Below are positions 27,136 to 34,343 of a stretch of 64,000 bases of DNA, piece by piece. The position numbers and the translations under genes were made by a program. The notes beneath the pieces were generated by a model. That model was not told the DNA's origin, did no database searches, and saw only the letters and a program-made list of their open reading frames with translations. Origin of the DNA: CALOCN01 sp942491735 (GTDB lineage: Bacteria; Eisenbacteria; RBG-16-71-46; JABDJR01). The stretch is taken from NCBI GenBank assembly GCA_942491735.1, contig CALOCN010000014.1:2728001-2792000 (forward strand), given 5' to 3'. Every line of letters starts with the position of its first letter. The first letter of the stretch is position 1.

Positions 27136-28061
27136 AAGACCTCATTCTCATCGCGCGTCCCGACCATTGGTTCAAGAACGTGTTCATGATTCCGGGGATC
27201 CTGCTCGTCCTGTTCTTCCACCCGGACTACCTGAGCCAGGTGGCCTGGCTCCATGTCGTCCTGGGGTTCGTCGCCGCGTGCCTGGTCGCCTCGGCAAACT
27301 ACGTTCTCAACGAACTCCTCGATGCCGAGACCGACCGCCATCACCCGACCAAGAGCACCCGACCGCTCGCCTCCGGACGGGTTCGCGTTCGCACCGCGTG
27401 GCTGGAGTGGGTTGTGCTCTCGGTTCTGGGGCTCGGGCTGGCCTGGTCCCTGGGACCCCGGTTTCTCGTCTCGACCAGCCTGCTCTGGATCATGGCCCTC
27501 GCCTACAACGTGCCCCCGGTGCGGCTCAAGGACCGGGCCTACGGGGATGTCGTCTCGGAGTCCGTCAACAACCCGATCCGCATGGCCATGGGGTGGTATT
27601 CCACCGGGTTCAGTTCCTTCCCCACCCTGTCCGTGCTCCTGGCCTACTGGATGTTCGGGGCCTTCCTGATGGCGGCGAAGCGACTTGCCGAGTACCGCAT
27701 GATCGGGGACACCGACACGGCCGGCCGCTACCGCAAGTCGTTTCGCACCTACAGCGAGACCTCCCTGCTCTCGAGCATCCTGTTCTACGTGACCCTGTTC
27801 GGCATGTTCTCCGGGGTGTTCATGACCCGATACCGGATGGAACTCCTCGTGGCCACGCCGGTCCTCGGGCTGTTCATGGCGCGTTACCTCTCGCTGGCCT
27901 TCCAGGCCAACAGCCCGGTCCAACATCCCGAGAGCCTGTATCGCGTTCGTTCCCTGATGGTGCTTACGGTTCTGGCCTTTGCCGTCTGCGCCGCGCTGCT
28001 GTTCGTGGACATTCCGTGGCTCAGCCGCTTCTTCGCGCCGGACACCCTGCCACCACCCTAG
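27132..28061 (+). CDS. UbiA-family prenyltransferase, decaprenyl-phosphate phosphoribosyltransferase-like
   Basis: A 309-residue membrane enzyme. It starts IARPDHWFKNVFMIPGIL and carries the family signature NELLDAETDRHHPTKSTRPL (the NDxxDxxxD-type metal site for the phosphorylated prenyl or sugar donor), plus a second DxxxD-like region (YRMIGDTDTAGRYRKSF). The architecture (PDHWFKN opening) is that of the UbiA branch that makes decaprenylphosphoryl-ribose-5-phosphate. TTG 27132 is the chosen start: GAGGTGG lies 6 bases before it and it overlaps the preceding stop (TTGA). The preceding gene may use its lipid-linked sugar product. Confidence 0.85.
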   Translation: MKDLILIARPDHWFKNVFMIPGILLVLFFHPDYLSQVAWLHVVLGFVAACLVASANYVLNELLDAETDRHHPTKSTRPLASGRVRVRTAWLEWVVLSVLGLGLAWSLGPRFLVSTSLLWIMALAYNVPPVRLKDRAYGDVVSESVNNPIRMAMGWYSTGFSSFPTLSVLLAYWMFGAFLMAAKRLAEYRMIGDTDTAGRYRKSFRTYSETSLLSSILFYVTLFGMFSGVFMTRYRMELLVATPVLGLFMARYLSLAFQANSPVQHPESLYRVRSLMVLTVLAFAVCAALLFVDIPWLSRFFAPDTLPPP

Positions 28062-28070
28062 CGGCTCTCC

Positions 28071-29255
28071 CTACTCGATCGTCCCCAGACCGGCCAGCAC
28101 GATCCGCGCCACCTCCCGCGCCACGGTAGCGGAATCCCCGTCCACCTCCCGCGCCAAGCGGCCCAGCGGCACGCCGGCAACCCCGGCGTCCAGCACCCGG
28201 CAGGTCAACGGACTCCCCTTGAGAAGCCTCCGCGGAGGGCCGTGCACCACGAGACGCTCTTCCGTGTCCCCCAGCCAGGCCACGTGGGTTGGCTCCACGA
28301 CCAGCCGCCGCCGCGAACCCTCCCGCATCTCCCGTTCCAGCGCTGCCGAGGATTCCCGCCACGCATCCCGCCCGGCCATGGGCGGCGGCACCGGATCTCC
28401 CCACAACAACAGGTGGGTCAACCATCCGTCCCACTGCTCGGGACGTTCCGCCACTTCCGCTTCGAACAGCGCGTAGACCGCACGCGTCGCCGACTCCAGC
28501 CCCTCCCGTCCCGGCCCCACCCTGATGGGCTCCCCGAACGACACCACCCGACGCATCCCCCGCTCACGACGCGCGATGGAAGGAACCAGCGGCACCCCCG
28601 CCTTCTGCGCCATGAACGCCGGACCCAGGCTCACCGACAGGGAGAGCTTGAGGAACTGCACGACCACCGCGTGCTCCCCCCCCACCCGTCCGCCGACCCG
28701 GTTCCCCACGTCGGCGAAGATCACCACCCGCTCCCCGCCCCGCAGCGTGCGCACCGCCCGCAGGAGCGAGGTCGGCTCGGTCGCGCCCAGGATGGTGAGC
28801 CGGATGTCATGGGTGACCCCGATCCCGGCCCAGAACGCCTCGAAGTGCTTCTTGAGATGGGACGCGGCAAAGACCGAAACCCCGTCGGTGATGTGTGCCG
28901 CTTCCGTGGCCACGTAGTGGAACGGTCCCTGATGCAACGACATCAGGATACAACCGCTCCCGGCCTCGGCCAGCCGCTCCAGGTGCCGTGCGCCATCGAC
29001 ACGGTGCGCGCGCGCGCCCCGCCCCAAGTCGTCGTTGGCGAAGCGCCCGCGTTGGATCTCGATGAACACGTTGCGGGCCAGGCCACGAAGCTCGGACGGG
29101 GAACGGGTCTCCGAGAACGCGGTGGAGAGACTCACCGACACCAGACGCAGGATGTGCTCCCGTTCCGAACGTGCGAGCTGGAGCCGCATCCAGGCCCGGC
29201 TCAGGTTCCACGGCTCGCGCAGGGTGGAGAGCAAGCGGCCCCCGGCCGGGATCAC
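28071..29255 (-). CDS. LpxL/HtrB-like acyltransferase with C-terminal PqqD-like domain
   Basis: A 394-residue protein. Residues about 55-300 match the lipid A (LpxL/HtrB) acyltransferase fold: the active-site region reads SLHQGPFHY (His108) where true LpxL has GHFGNWE, then VVIFADVGNR and AGVPLVPSIARRE. No N-terminal membrane helix is obvious. The family normally has about 300 residues. The extra last 80 residues (RRLLKGSPLTCRVLDAGVAG, then LAREVDGDSATVAREVARIV) look like a PqqD/RRE-type winged helix, the module that binds RiPP leader peptides. It overlaps the M50 peptidase gene by 4 bases (ATGA). It may acylate the peptide encoded at 30527-30664 rather than lipid A; this is inference. Confidence 0.78.
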   Translation of the reverse strand: MIPAGGRLLSTLREPWNLSRAWMRLQLARSEREHILRLVSVSLSTAFSETRSPSELRGLARNVFIEIQRGRFANDDLGRGARAHRVDGARHLERLAEAGSGCILMSLHQGPFHYVATEAAHITDGVSVFAASHLKKHFEAFWAGIGVTHDIRLTILGATEPTSLLRAVRTLRGGERVVIFADVGNRVGGRVGGEHAVVVQFLKLSLSVSLGPAFMAQKAGVPLVPSIARRERGMRRVVSFGEPIRVGPGREGLESATRAVYALFEAEVAERPEQWDGWLTHLLLWGDPVPPPMAGRDAWRESSAALEREMREGSRRRLVVEPTHVAWLGDTEERLVVHGPPRRLLKGSPLTCRVLDAGVAGVPLGRLAREVDGDSATVAREVARIVLAGLGTIE

Positions 29256-30457
29256 GCGTCGCCCCCTCGCCCGGGACCGGCATAGGCCAGCCGCACGTTG
29301 CGCGCCACGACCAACGCGAGCACGGCCAGCCCCAGGAGCAGGATGAAGGAACCACCCAACACGAGTCCGCGCTCCAACAGGGATGCGTCCCCCCCCAACG
29401 CCTCATCGACCCGGGACAGGATCCTCGGCACGCCCTGTACGGACAACACCGCCAACAGGGCGACGAAGTAGACCAGGCTCGCCCACCCGTACAGAACAAG
29501 CCACCGCGAGCGCGGACCGTCCCCCCGTCCCAACAGCCGGCCCAGCACGTCCCGGGTGCCGCCCCGCAGGTCGCGGACCCCGGTCAGGTCCTCCACGATC
29601 CAATAGCCGTCAAAGCGCAGGAACGGGTTCAGGTTGAGCAACACCAGCCCGTTGATGACCAGCACCGCCCGGGCCCACTCGGGGTCGGGCCGCAGCCAGA
29701 GCCCCACCGCGGCAAACACGCCCGCGGCGAGCAGCTGGAACAGCATGCCCGCGGCGTCCACCAGGACGCGGCCACCGCGGGGCAGGTGACGCGCCAGGGA
29801 GACATCGGTGAACCAGACCGGGACGAACCGGTACATCCCGATCCCGATCGCGCCGGGGTTCAACCCCTGCGCCCGCAGCGCCGCCGCATGACCCAACTCG
29901 TGCCAGGCCAGGGAGAGGATCACCAGCAGGGTGGCCACCGAGACCAGCTGCGGCTGCTCCAGGGCCTCCTGGAGAACACCCGGACGGCTCAGGTACCAGC
30001 CGTTGAGAAGCAACGCGGGAATGCCCAGGGCCAGGAGCGCCCGGGGCCGGGCCAGCGGCGCCGCCAAACCGGCCAGGAACCGGGCCGCCACCGCGGGCAG
30101 AAGCGGAATCCGTAGCCACAAACGGGATGCAGGGGACCGAGGCGACGGCGGCTCGCCGTAGGCGACCAGACCCAGCGGCTCGAAGCGCTCCCCCAGGATG
30201 CGTTCCACGGTGTCGGGGTCCACCGCGGTTCCCCCTACCCGCGCATACTCGGCCGCCAACGCCAACCGGTCCCGCTCGCCGTCCACCAGTTGCAGGAGCC
30301 GGGCGGCTGCCTCGGACACCTCGAACACCCGCCCCTCGGGGGTCGAGATCACCGCCGGAGCGCCCGGTTCCGTGGGGGGGGTGAAGCGCAGATCCGGGTC
30401 CCGGTAGGGAATATCGGATCCGGTTCGCCGGCGCGGCTCTGGAGAGGTCGATGCCAA
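29252..30457 (-). CDS. M50 (site-2-protease-like) RiPP maturation peptidase with N-terminal PqqD-like domain
   Basis: A 401-residue membrane protein. TTG 30457 is taken as the start: AGGGGG lies 6 bases upstream and just after a hairpin that follows the peptide gene. Residues about 15-105 are a PqqD-like domain (RVFEVSEAAARLLQLVDGER; ERFEPLGLVAYG), and the rest is a polytopic M50 peptidase with zinc motif HELGH (186-190) in LAWHELGHAAALRAQG and the second metal ligand in NLNPFLRFDGYW. Fusions of PqqD-like domains with M50 peptidases are known in RiPP operons, including YydH-type proteins. It would cut the leader from the upstream 45-residue peptide in the membrane. Confidence 0.87.
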   Translation of the reverse strand: MASTSPEPRRRTGSDIPYRDPDLRFTPPTEPGAPAVISTPEGRVFEVSEAAARLLQLVDGERDRLALAAEYARVGGTAVDPDTVERILGERFEPLGLVAYGEPPSPRSPASRLWLRIPLLPAVAARFLAGLAAPLARPRALLALGIPALLLNGWYLSRPGVLQEALEQPQLVSVATLLVILSLAWHELGHAAALRAQGLNPGAIGIGMYRFVPVWFTDVSLARHLPRGGRVLVDAAGMLFQLLAAGVFAAVGLWLRPDPEWARAVLVINGLVLLNLNPFLRFDGYWIVEDLTGVRDLRGGTRDVLGRLLGRGDGPRSRWLVLYGWASLVYFVALLAVLSVQGVPRILSRVDEALGGDASLLERGLVLGGSFILLLGLAVLALVVARNVRLAYAGPGRGGDA

Positions 30458-30478
30458 CCGTTTCCCCCTAACGCAAGA

Positions 30479-30499
30479 ACGCCCGCACAAGGCGGGCGT
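30479..30499 (-). terminator. Hairpin between the peptide gene and the M50 gene
   Basis: ACGCCCGC (30479-30486) pairs with GCGGGCGT (30492-30499) around ACAAG, followed on the minus strand by TCTTGCGTT. It resembles a weak intrinsic terminator. It would let the peptide be made in excess over the enzymes, as in many RiPP operons. Confidence 0.6.
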
Positions 30500-30526
30500 C
30501 TGCGAGGCCGAAACCAACTGGAAACG

Positions 30527-30664
30527 CTACGAAACGTCGCTGCTCCAGTAGCTCAGATCCTCCGAGAAATACCAGATATCCCATCCTCCGAACAACTCAC
30601 GTCGCTCGACGATCTCTTCGACCGTAAAGGTCTCAAAGAGCTCGACTTGATCCTTGTCCTGCAT
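30527..30664 (-). CDS. Candidate RiPP precursor peptide, 45 residues, epipeptide-like core
   Basis: The peptide begins MQDKDQVELFETFTVEEIVE, continues RRELFGG and ends WDIWYFSEDLSYWSSDVS. The first 27 residues are helical and charged, like a leader; after a Gly-Gly comes an aromatic core with three Trp. DIWYF in the core resembles DLWYF in the Bacillus EpeX/YydF epipeptide as I recall it, and the spacing to the next Trp is similar (DIWYFSEDLSYW against DLWYFVKSKENRW). AAGGAGGG lies 4-6 bases before ATG 30664, an excellent ribosome site, so I reject the longer frame to 30826. It has its own predicted promoter and a downstream hairpin. No radical SAM gene is present nearby. The RiPP role is inferred from the neighbouring PqqD-domain enzymes. 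Confidence 0.75.
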   Translation of the reverse strand: MQDKDQVELFETFTVEEIVERRELFGGWDIWYFSEDLSYWSSDVS

Positions 30665-30731
30665 GTTCCCTCCTTGAAACGATTCAAGACCTGCCCTGCC
30701 GGCTCCCGTCCAGGAGGGGCAGTCGCCGGGG

Positions 30732-30760
30732 AGGCTAGCAGACCGCTCCCGGGTCTGCAA
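30732..30760 (-). promoter_or_regulatory. Predicted promoter of the peptide gene
   Basis: On the minus strand, TTGCAG (30760-30755) and TAGCCT (30737-30732) are separated by 17 bases. Transcription would start near 30725, about 60 bases before the peptide ATG. It lies just after the stop of the upstream ribbon-helix-helix gene. Confidence 0.45.
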
Positions 30761-30765
30761 CCGCC

Positions 30766-30966
30766 CTAGTCCTCCCTGGAATCCGGGCCTTCCCCCTGCG
30801 GGGGCTCCCGATCCCGCCCCGGCCAACGACCGGCCTGCTTGAGGGCCATCACCAGGGCGAACTCGATCTGCGCGTTGACGCTACGGAGCTCGTCCCCGGC
30901 CCAGCGACGCACCGCATCGTGGACCTTGGGGTCAAGCCTGAGCGGAAACGCCTTACGGGCCGGCAC
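30766..30966 (-). CDS. Arc-type ribbon-helix-helix DNA-binding protein
   Basis: A 66-residue protein: FPLRLDPKVHDAVRRWAGDE forms the ribbon and first helix, LRSVNAQIEFALVMALKQAG the second helix, with a short acidic tail. This is the Arc/MetJ type of repressor. GTG 30966 is one base after the stop of the SPFH gene, so the two are co-transcribed. The likely operator is the set of TGATAT repeats upstream of the SPFH gene (31863-31896), giving autoregulation; this is inference from position. It immediately precedes the candidate RiPP promoter and could also regulate that. Confidence 0.82.
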   Translation of the reverse strand: MPARKAFPLRLDPKVHDAVRRWAGDELRSVNAQIEFALVMALKQAGRWPGRDREPPQGEGPDSRED

Positions 30967-30967
30967 G

Positions 30968-31840
30968 CTACTGGTACAGCGACCCGGTATTGATCACGGG
31001 CTGCGGGTCCCGATCGCTGCACAGGACGACCATCAGGTTGCTCACCATGGCCACCCGGCGCTCGTCGTCCAGCTCCACGATCTTCTGTTCCGACAGGCTG
31101 GTCAGCGCCTGCTCCACCATACCGACCGCCCCCTCGACGATCTGCTGCCGCGCCGCCACCACGGCCGATGCCTGCTGGCGACGGAGCATGGCCGCCGCGA
31201 TCTCGGCCGCATAGGCCAGGTGGCTGATGCGGGCCTCGAGCACCTCGACCCCCGCCTTCTCCAGGCGATCCTGGATTTCCACCTTGAGCCCCTCGGAGAT
31301 CTCCGCGGTGTGGCTGCTGAGGGACTTCTCCCCGTCCGCGTGGGCGTCGTAGGGATACCCGGTGGCCAGGTTCCGCAGGGCCGCCTCGCTCTGCACATGC
31401 ACGAAATCCACGTAGTCGTTCACGTTGAAACAGGCCTCGGCGGTATCGACCACACGCCAGACCACCACGCAGGCCAACTCCACCGGGTTGCCGCGGTTGT
31501 CGTTGACCTTGAGGCGCCCGGTCTCGAAGTTGCGAATCCGCACCGAGACCGCCCGCTTGGTCATGAACGGGTTGGCCCACCGCAGCCCGGCCTCGTTTCC
31601 GGTCCCGATGTACTTCCCGAACAGCTGCAGCACCTTGGCCTCGTTGGGATTGACCACGAAGAGACCGATCAGGATCAGCAGGGAGATCACGAACAGCGCC
31701 CCGGCAAGGGCAATGCGAGGACCGCTCTCGGCCTGGATACCGGTGATGAAGACAAACAGGGTCACCACGATCAATGCGAGGCCGAGCAGCAAGATGGGGA
31801 TGCCGGCCATATAGGAGACATTGCGTTCGCGCATGGACAT
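30968..31840 (-). CDS. SPFH-domain (stomatin/flotillin-like) membrane protein
   Basis: A 290-residue protein. Two adjacent N-terminal membrane segments (MAGIPILLLGLALIVVTLFV; IALAGALFVISLLILIGLFV) are followed by an SPFH/band-7 domain (VNPNEAKVLQLFGKYIGTG; VRIRNFETGRLKVNDNRGNP; VEVLEARISHLAYAAEIAAA) and a helical tail. The start is ATG 31840 because GGGAG lies 8 bases upstream; an in-frame ATG at 31876 has no ribosome site. SPFH proteins oligomerise at membranes and recruit or scaffold other proteins. This type, with an Arc-like protein just downstream, recurs in many bacteria. Confidence 0.9.
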   Translation of the reverse strand: MSMRERNVSYMAGIPILLLGLALIVVTLFVFITGIQAESGPRIALAGALFVISLLILIGLFVVNPNEAKVLQLFGKYIGTGNEAGLRWANPFMTKRAVSVRIRNFETGRLKVNDNRGNPVELACVVVWRVVDTAEACFNVNDYVDFVHVQSEAALRNLATGYPYDAHADGEKSLSSHTAEISEGLKVEIQDRLEKAGVEVLEARISHLAYAAEIAAAMLRRQQASAVVAARQQIVEGAVGMVEQALTSLSEQKIVELDDERRVAMVSNLMVVLCSDRDPQPVINTGSLYQ

Positions 31841-31862
31841 GGACTTTCTCCCGTGTTCAGGT

Positions 31863-31896
31863 TGATATGATGTCATAGTGATATCATTTTGATATC
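31863..31896. promoter_or_regulatory. TGATAT repeat cluster, likely operator for the ribbon-helix-helix protein
   Basis: TGATAT occurs at 31863, 31879 and 31890, the last two as parts of palindromic GATATC. The cluster sits 23 bases upstream of the SPFH start and is strikingly AT-rich in a GC-rich region. Ribbon-helix-helix repressors bind such short repeated half-sites. Confidence 0.5.
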
Positions 31897-31914
31897 GATT
31901 TGTCCAGCGCTATT

Positions 31915-33300
31915 TCAAGCTGCGCGTCGACGCTGCCAGGGCACAGCCCCGTGGGCTCGCGTTCTGGCCCCACTGGTGATCTCCACCAGATCGCCAGCTT
32001 CCCGGCGAAACGGAAGCCAGGCCAAACCGGCCGGATGGGGCCGGCTCTGTGGCTCGCGCAGGAAGCGAACGAACTCCGCGAAGTTGGCCCGGGCCAACGC
32101 CCCACGCACCCCCCACAACCAGCCGGCGGCCTCATCCGTTCCGTGCCGGGCCCCATGAAGGGCCTTCTGGCGGTGATCCAGCCAGGGACCCTCGGGAGGC
32201 GTTCGGGTGAGACCCACCGCAAGCCAGAGCTGGGCTTCCAGATGACGCGCCTCGTAGGCGGGGACATAGACGGCATCCGTGGGCGGGCTCTCGCCCCCCC
32301 CTTCCCCGAACACCCAGAAGGGCAACCAACGCCCCTGCTCTCCCGGATCCCCCTCGTGAAACCACTGACGAATGCGCCGCCGCTCCCCGTCCCTCCATTC
32401 CCAGCACAAGCCGCAGTTGGGACAGGGATGCAACCGGTCACGCTCGTCCGGGTCCAACTCCCACCCACACTCCGCGCAATCGAGTGGGATGAGCACCCGA
32501 TCCGAGGTCGCCGGGACCGGGGCCTCGGGAGAGTCCGGATCGGGCAGCGAGGCGAGCGCTTCAGGGCTCACCGTGCCCAGCCCTCTCCCCGAGACCGCAT
32601 CCACCACCACCGCCGAAGCCGGCTCCCCGCGAAAACGATAGGGCACCAGGATCAGGGGCACCGAGACCAGGTTCAACCGACGCTGCAGCACCGCTTCCCC
32701 CCGGTGCCAGTCCGGGTCGTCGGGCCGCCGGCGCTGCGCACCCTCGCGCCACGCCGAAGCCTGCTCCGCCGCGGTGTCGACGGCCACGTGGGGTGGAATC
32801 AGGCGGTAGTCCCTGGGAAGGGAATCGGGGTCGAGCAGGGTCAGCGGCCGGCTTCCCAGACGCACTCCTCCCCCTCGCCACGCCCCGGCCAGGGCATGGC
32901 CGGGTAGGGCATGATTGCGGGCCTGGACCGCCGAACGCCCTTCCCACACGTCACCGGCGGTGGGCGCTCCGGCGCCCCCCATGCGCGGCGCGGAGCGTGC
33001 CGGATCGCGCAGTTCCCACACCAGACACAGCCCACGGATCCAATAGAGCGGGGCCAGAACGCCTACCGGCTCATCGAGGGCGGTGACGCGGATGCCTTCC
33101 TCACGAAGATAGCGTTTGGCCGGCAGCACCGCGTCCCGGGGACGCAACTCCGGTTCCAGGAGCCACCCGGCGGCACCGTCCGGGTCGAGAAAGAACGCCG
33201 CACGGCAATGCGGACAGACCAGGGTCGTCGCCCCCTCCAGGGCGCTGACCGGACCTCCGCATCGCGCGCAAGGTAGCCGGAAGCAGGCTTCCGCGCTCAC
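31915..33300 (-). CDS. Zinc-ribbon protein of unknown function
   Basis: A 461-residue soluble protein. There are two pairs of CxxC motifs: LPCARCGG with LVCPHCRAAF near the start, and LDCAECGWEL with HPCPNCGLCWEW at about residues 285-312, each likely to bind zinc. The centre (NLVSVPLILVPYRFRGEPASAV) resembles the beta-rich half of zinc-ribbon proteins seen beside SPFH genes. GTG 33300 is the best start; the ribosome site is weak. The gene lies 6 bases after the SPFH/zinc-ribbon gene, in the same direction, so it probably belongs to one operon. Its function is not known to me. Confidence 0.75.
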   Translation of the reverse strand: MSAEACFRLPCARCGGPVSALEGATTLVCPHCRAAFFLDPDGAAGWLLEPELRPRDAVLPAKRYLREEGIRVTALDEPVGVLAPLYWIRGLCLVWELRDPARSAPRMGGAGAPTAGDVWEGRSAVQARNHALPGHALAGAWRGGGVRLGSRPLTLLDPDSLPRDYRLIPPHVAVDTAAEQASAWREGAQRRRPDDPDWHRGEAVLQRRLNLVSVPLILVPYRFRGEPASAVVVDAVSGRGLGTVSPEALASLPDPDSPEAPVPATSDRVLIPLDCAECGWELDPDERDRLHPCPNCGLCWEWRDGERRRIRQWFHEGDPGEQGRWLPFWVFGEGGGESPPTDAVYVPAYEARHLEAQLWLAVGLTRTPPEGPWLDHRQKALHGARHGTDEAAGWLWGVRGALARANFAEFVRFLREPQSRPHPAGLAWLPFRREAGDLVEITSGARTRAHGAVPWQRRRAA

Positions 33301-33306
33301 CCCGCT

Positions 33307-34341
33307 CTAGTCCGACGATCCCGTGGCCCGCTGGTCGTGACCGCAACGCGGACAGAACTGGGCCGAAGCGGGCAGAACCGCCTCGCAGGAACTGCAGTGG
33401 GCCGGCGCGTTGAGCGAGCCGCCGCAATGGGGACAGAAACCGGTTCCCGCCGCCACGCCACCGCCACCACCACCGGCACCGGCACCCATTTGCGGATGTC
33501 GGCCCAGGATGGCCTGCGGCAGCAGGAGCCCCATCCCGGCACCGACACCCAGACCCAACCCGGAGGCCGCACCCTCGCCCCCACCGGACGCACCCGGGCG
33601 TCCCAGCGCCTTGGCCGCCTGGTACTGGAGATACTGGTCCATGGGCCCCACCGCGTGGATCCCGGCCCGCTCGTCCAGGGCCTTCTGGACCTCCTCGGTC
33701 GGGGTGACCGAGGTGATGAAGAAGTCGATGAGATCGATGCCGAACCGGTGGAAGTCGTGCTGCAACTCCAACCGGGCTTCGGTGGCCAACTCGTTGTAGA
33801 TCGCCGGCAGGTCCAACAGGCTGCTCAGGCGTTCCCCGAACAGGTCGTTGAGCCGGGAGACGATCACGTCCCGCAGGTACTCCTCGATGTCGTTGGAGGT
33901 GAACACCCCCTGCGTCCCGGCCAACGTGTTGAGACACAGGCTGGCGTCGGCGATCCGCATCGCGAACACCCCGTAGGCGCGCAGCCGCACCACGCCCAGC
34001 TCACGATCCCGGAAGGCGACCGGCTGACGCGTCCCCCACTTCATGTTGGTGAACACCTTCTGGTTCACGAACACCACCGCGGCCTGGAAGGGGCTCTTCC
34101 CGCCATACGGAAGACCCAGGACCTTGGAGAGCACGGGTAGGTTGGCGGTGGAAAGGACGTGGCGCCCGGGACCCAGCACATCCATGACCTGCCCGTCGCG
34201 CAGGAAGACCGCGACCTGACTCTCCTCGACCACGCACACCGCGCCCGCCTTGATGTCGGCCGTTCCCTGTTCGGGAACCCGCCGGATCATCTCGTTGCCG
34301 GTCTGGTCCTGCGCTTGAATGACTTCCAAGAAGATGGACAT
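33307..34341 (-). CDS. SPFH-domain protein with C-terminal zinc ribbons (YdjI-like)
   Basis: A 344-residue protein without a membrane helix. Its N-terminal 230 residues are the SPFH variant called virion-core-like or YdjI-like (MIRRVPEQGTADIKAGAVCV; AVFLRDGQVMDVLGPGRHVL; DFHRFGIDLIDFFITSVTPT). A Gly-rich linker leads to two zinc ribbons (FCPHCGGSLNAPAHCSSCEA; AQFCPRCGHDQ). In Bacillus such a protein works with PspA-like proteins at stressed membranes. AAGGAG lies 6 bases before the ATG. It is sandwiched between a small helical protein and the zinc-ribbon gene. Confidence 0.88.
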   Translation of the reverse strand: MSIFLEVIQAQDQTGNEMIRRVPEQGTADIKAGAVCVVEESQVAVFLRDGQVMDVLGPGRHVLSTANLPVLSKVLGLPYGGKSPFQAAVVFVNQKVFTNMKWGTRQPVAFRDRELGVVRLRAYGVFAMRIADASLCLNTLAGTQGVFTSNDIEEYLRDVIVSRLNDLFGERLSSLLDLPAIYNELATEARLELQHDFHRFGIDLIDFFITSVTPTEEVQKALDERAGIHAVGPMDQYLQYQAAKALGRPGASGGGEGAASGLGLGVGAGMGLLLPQAILGRHPQMGAGAGGGGGGVAAGTGFCPHCGGSLNAPAHCSSCEAVLPASAQFCPRCGHDQRATGSSD

Positions 34342-34343
34342 GG

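Noticed and set aside
28071..29255. Plain lipid A biosynthesis acyltransferase (LpxL)
   Set aside because: The active-site region deviates (SLHQGPFHY), an 80-residue PqqD-like tail is added and it is coupled to a peptide-processing peptidase. Lipid A acylation is not excluded, but it is not the best reading.
30527..30826. A 99-codon version of the peptide gene beginning at 30826
   Set aside because: It starts without a ribosome site and overlaps the upstream repressor gene; ATG 30664 has AAGGAGGG directly before it.
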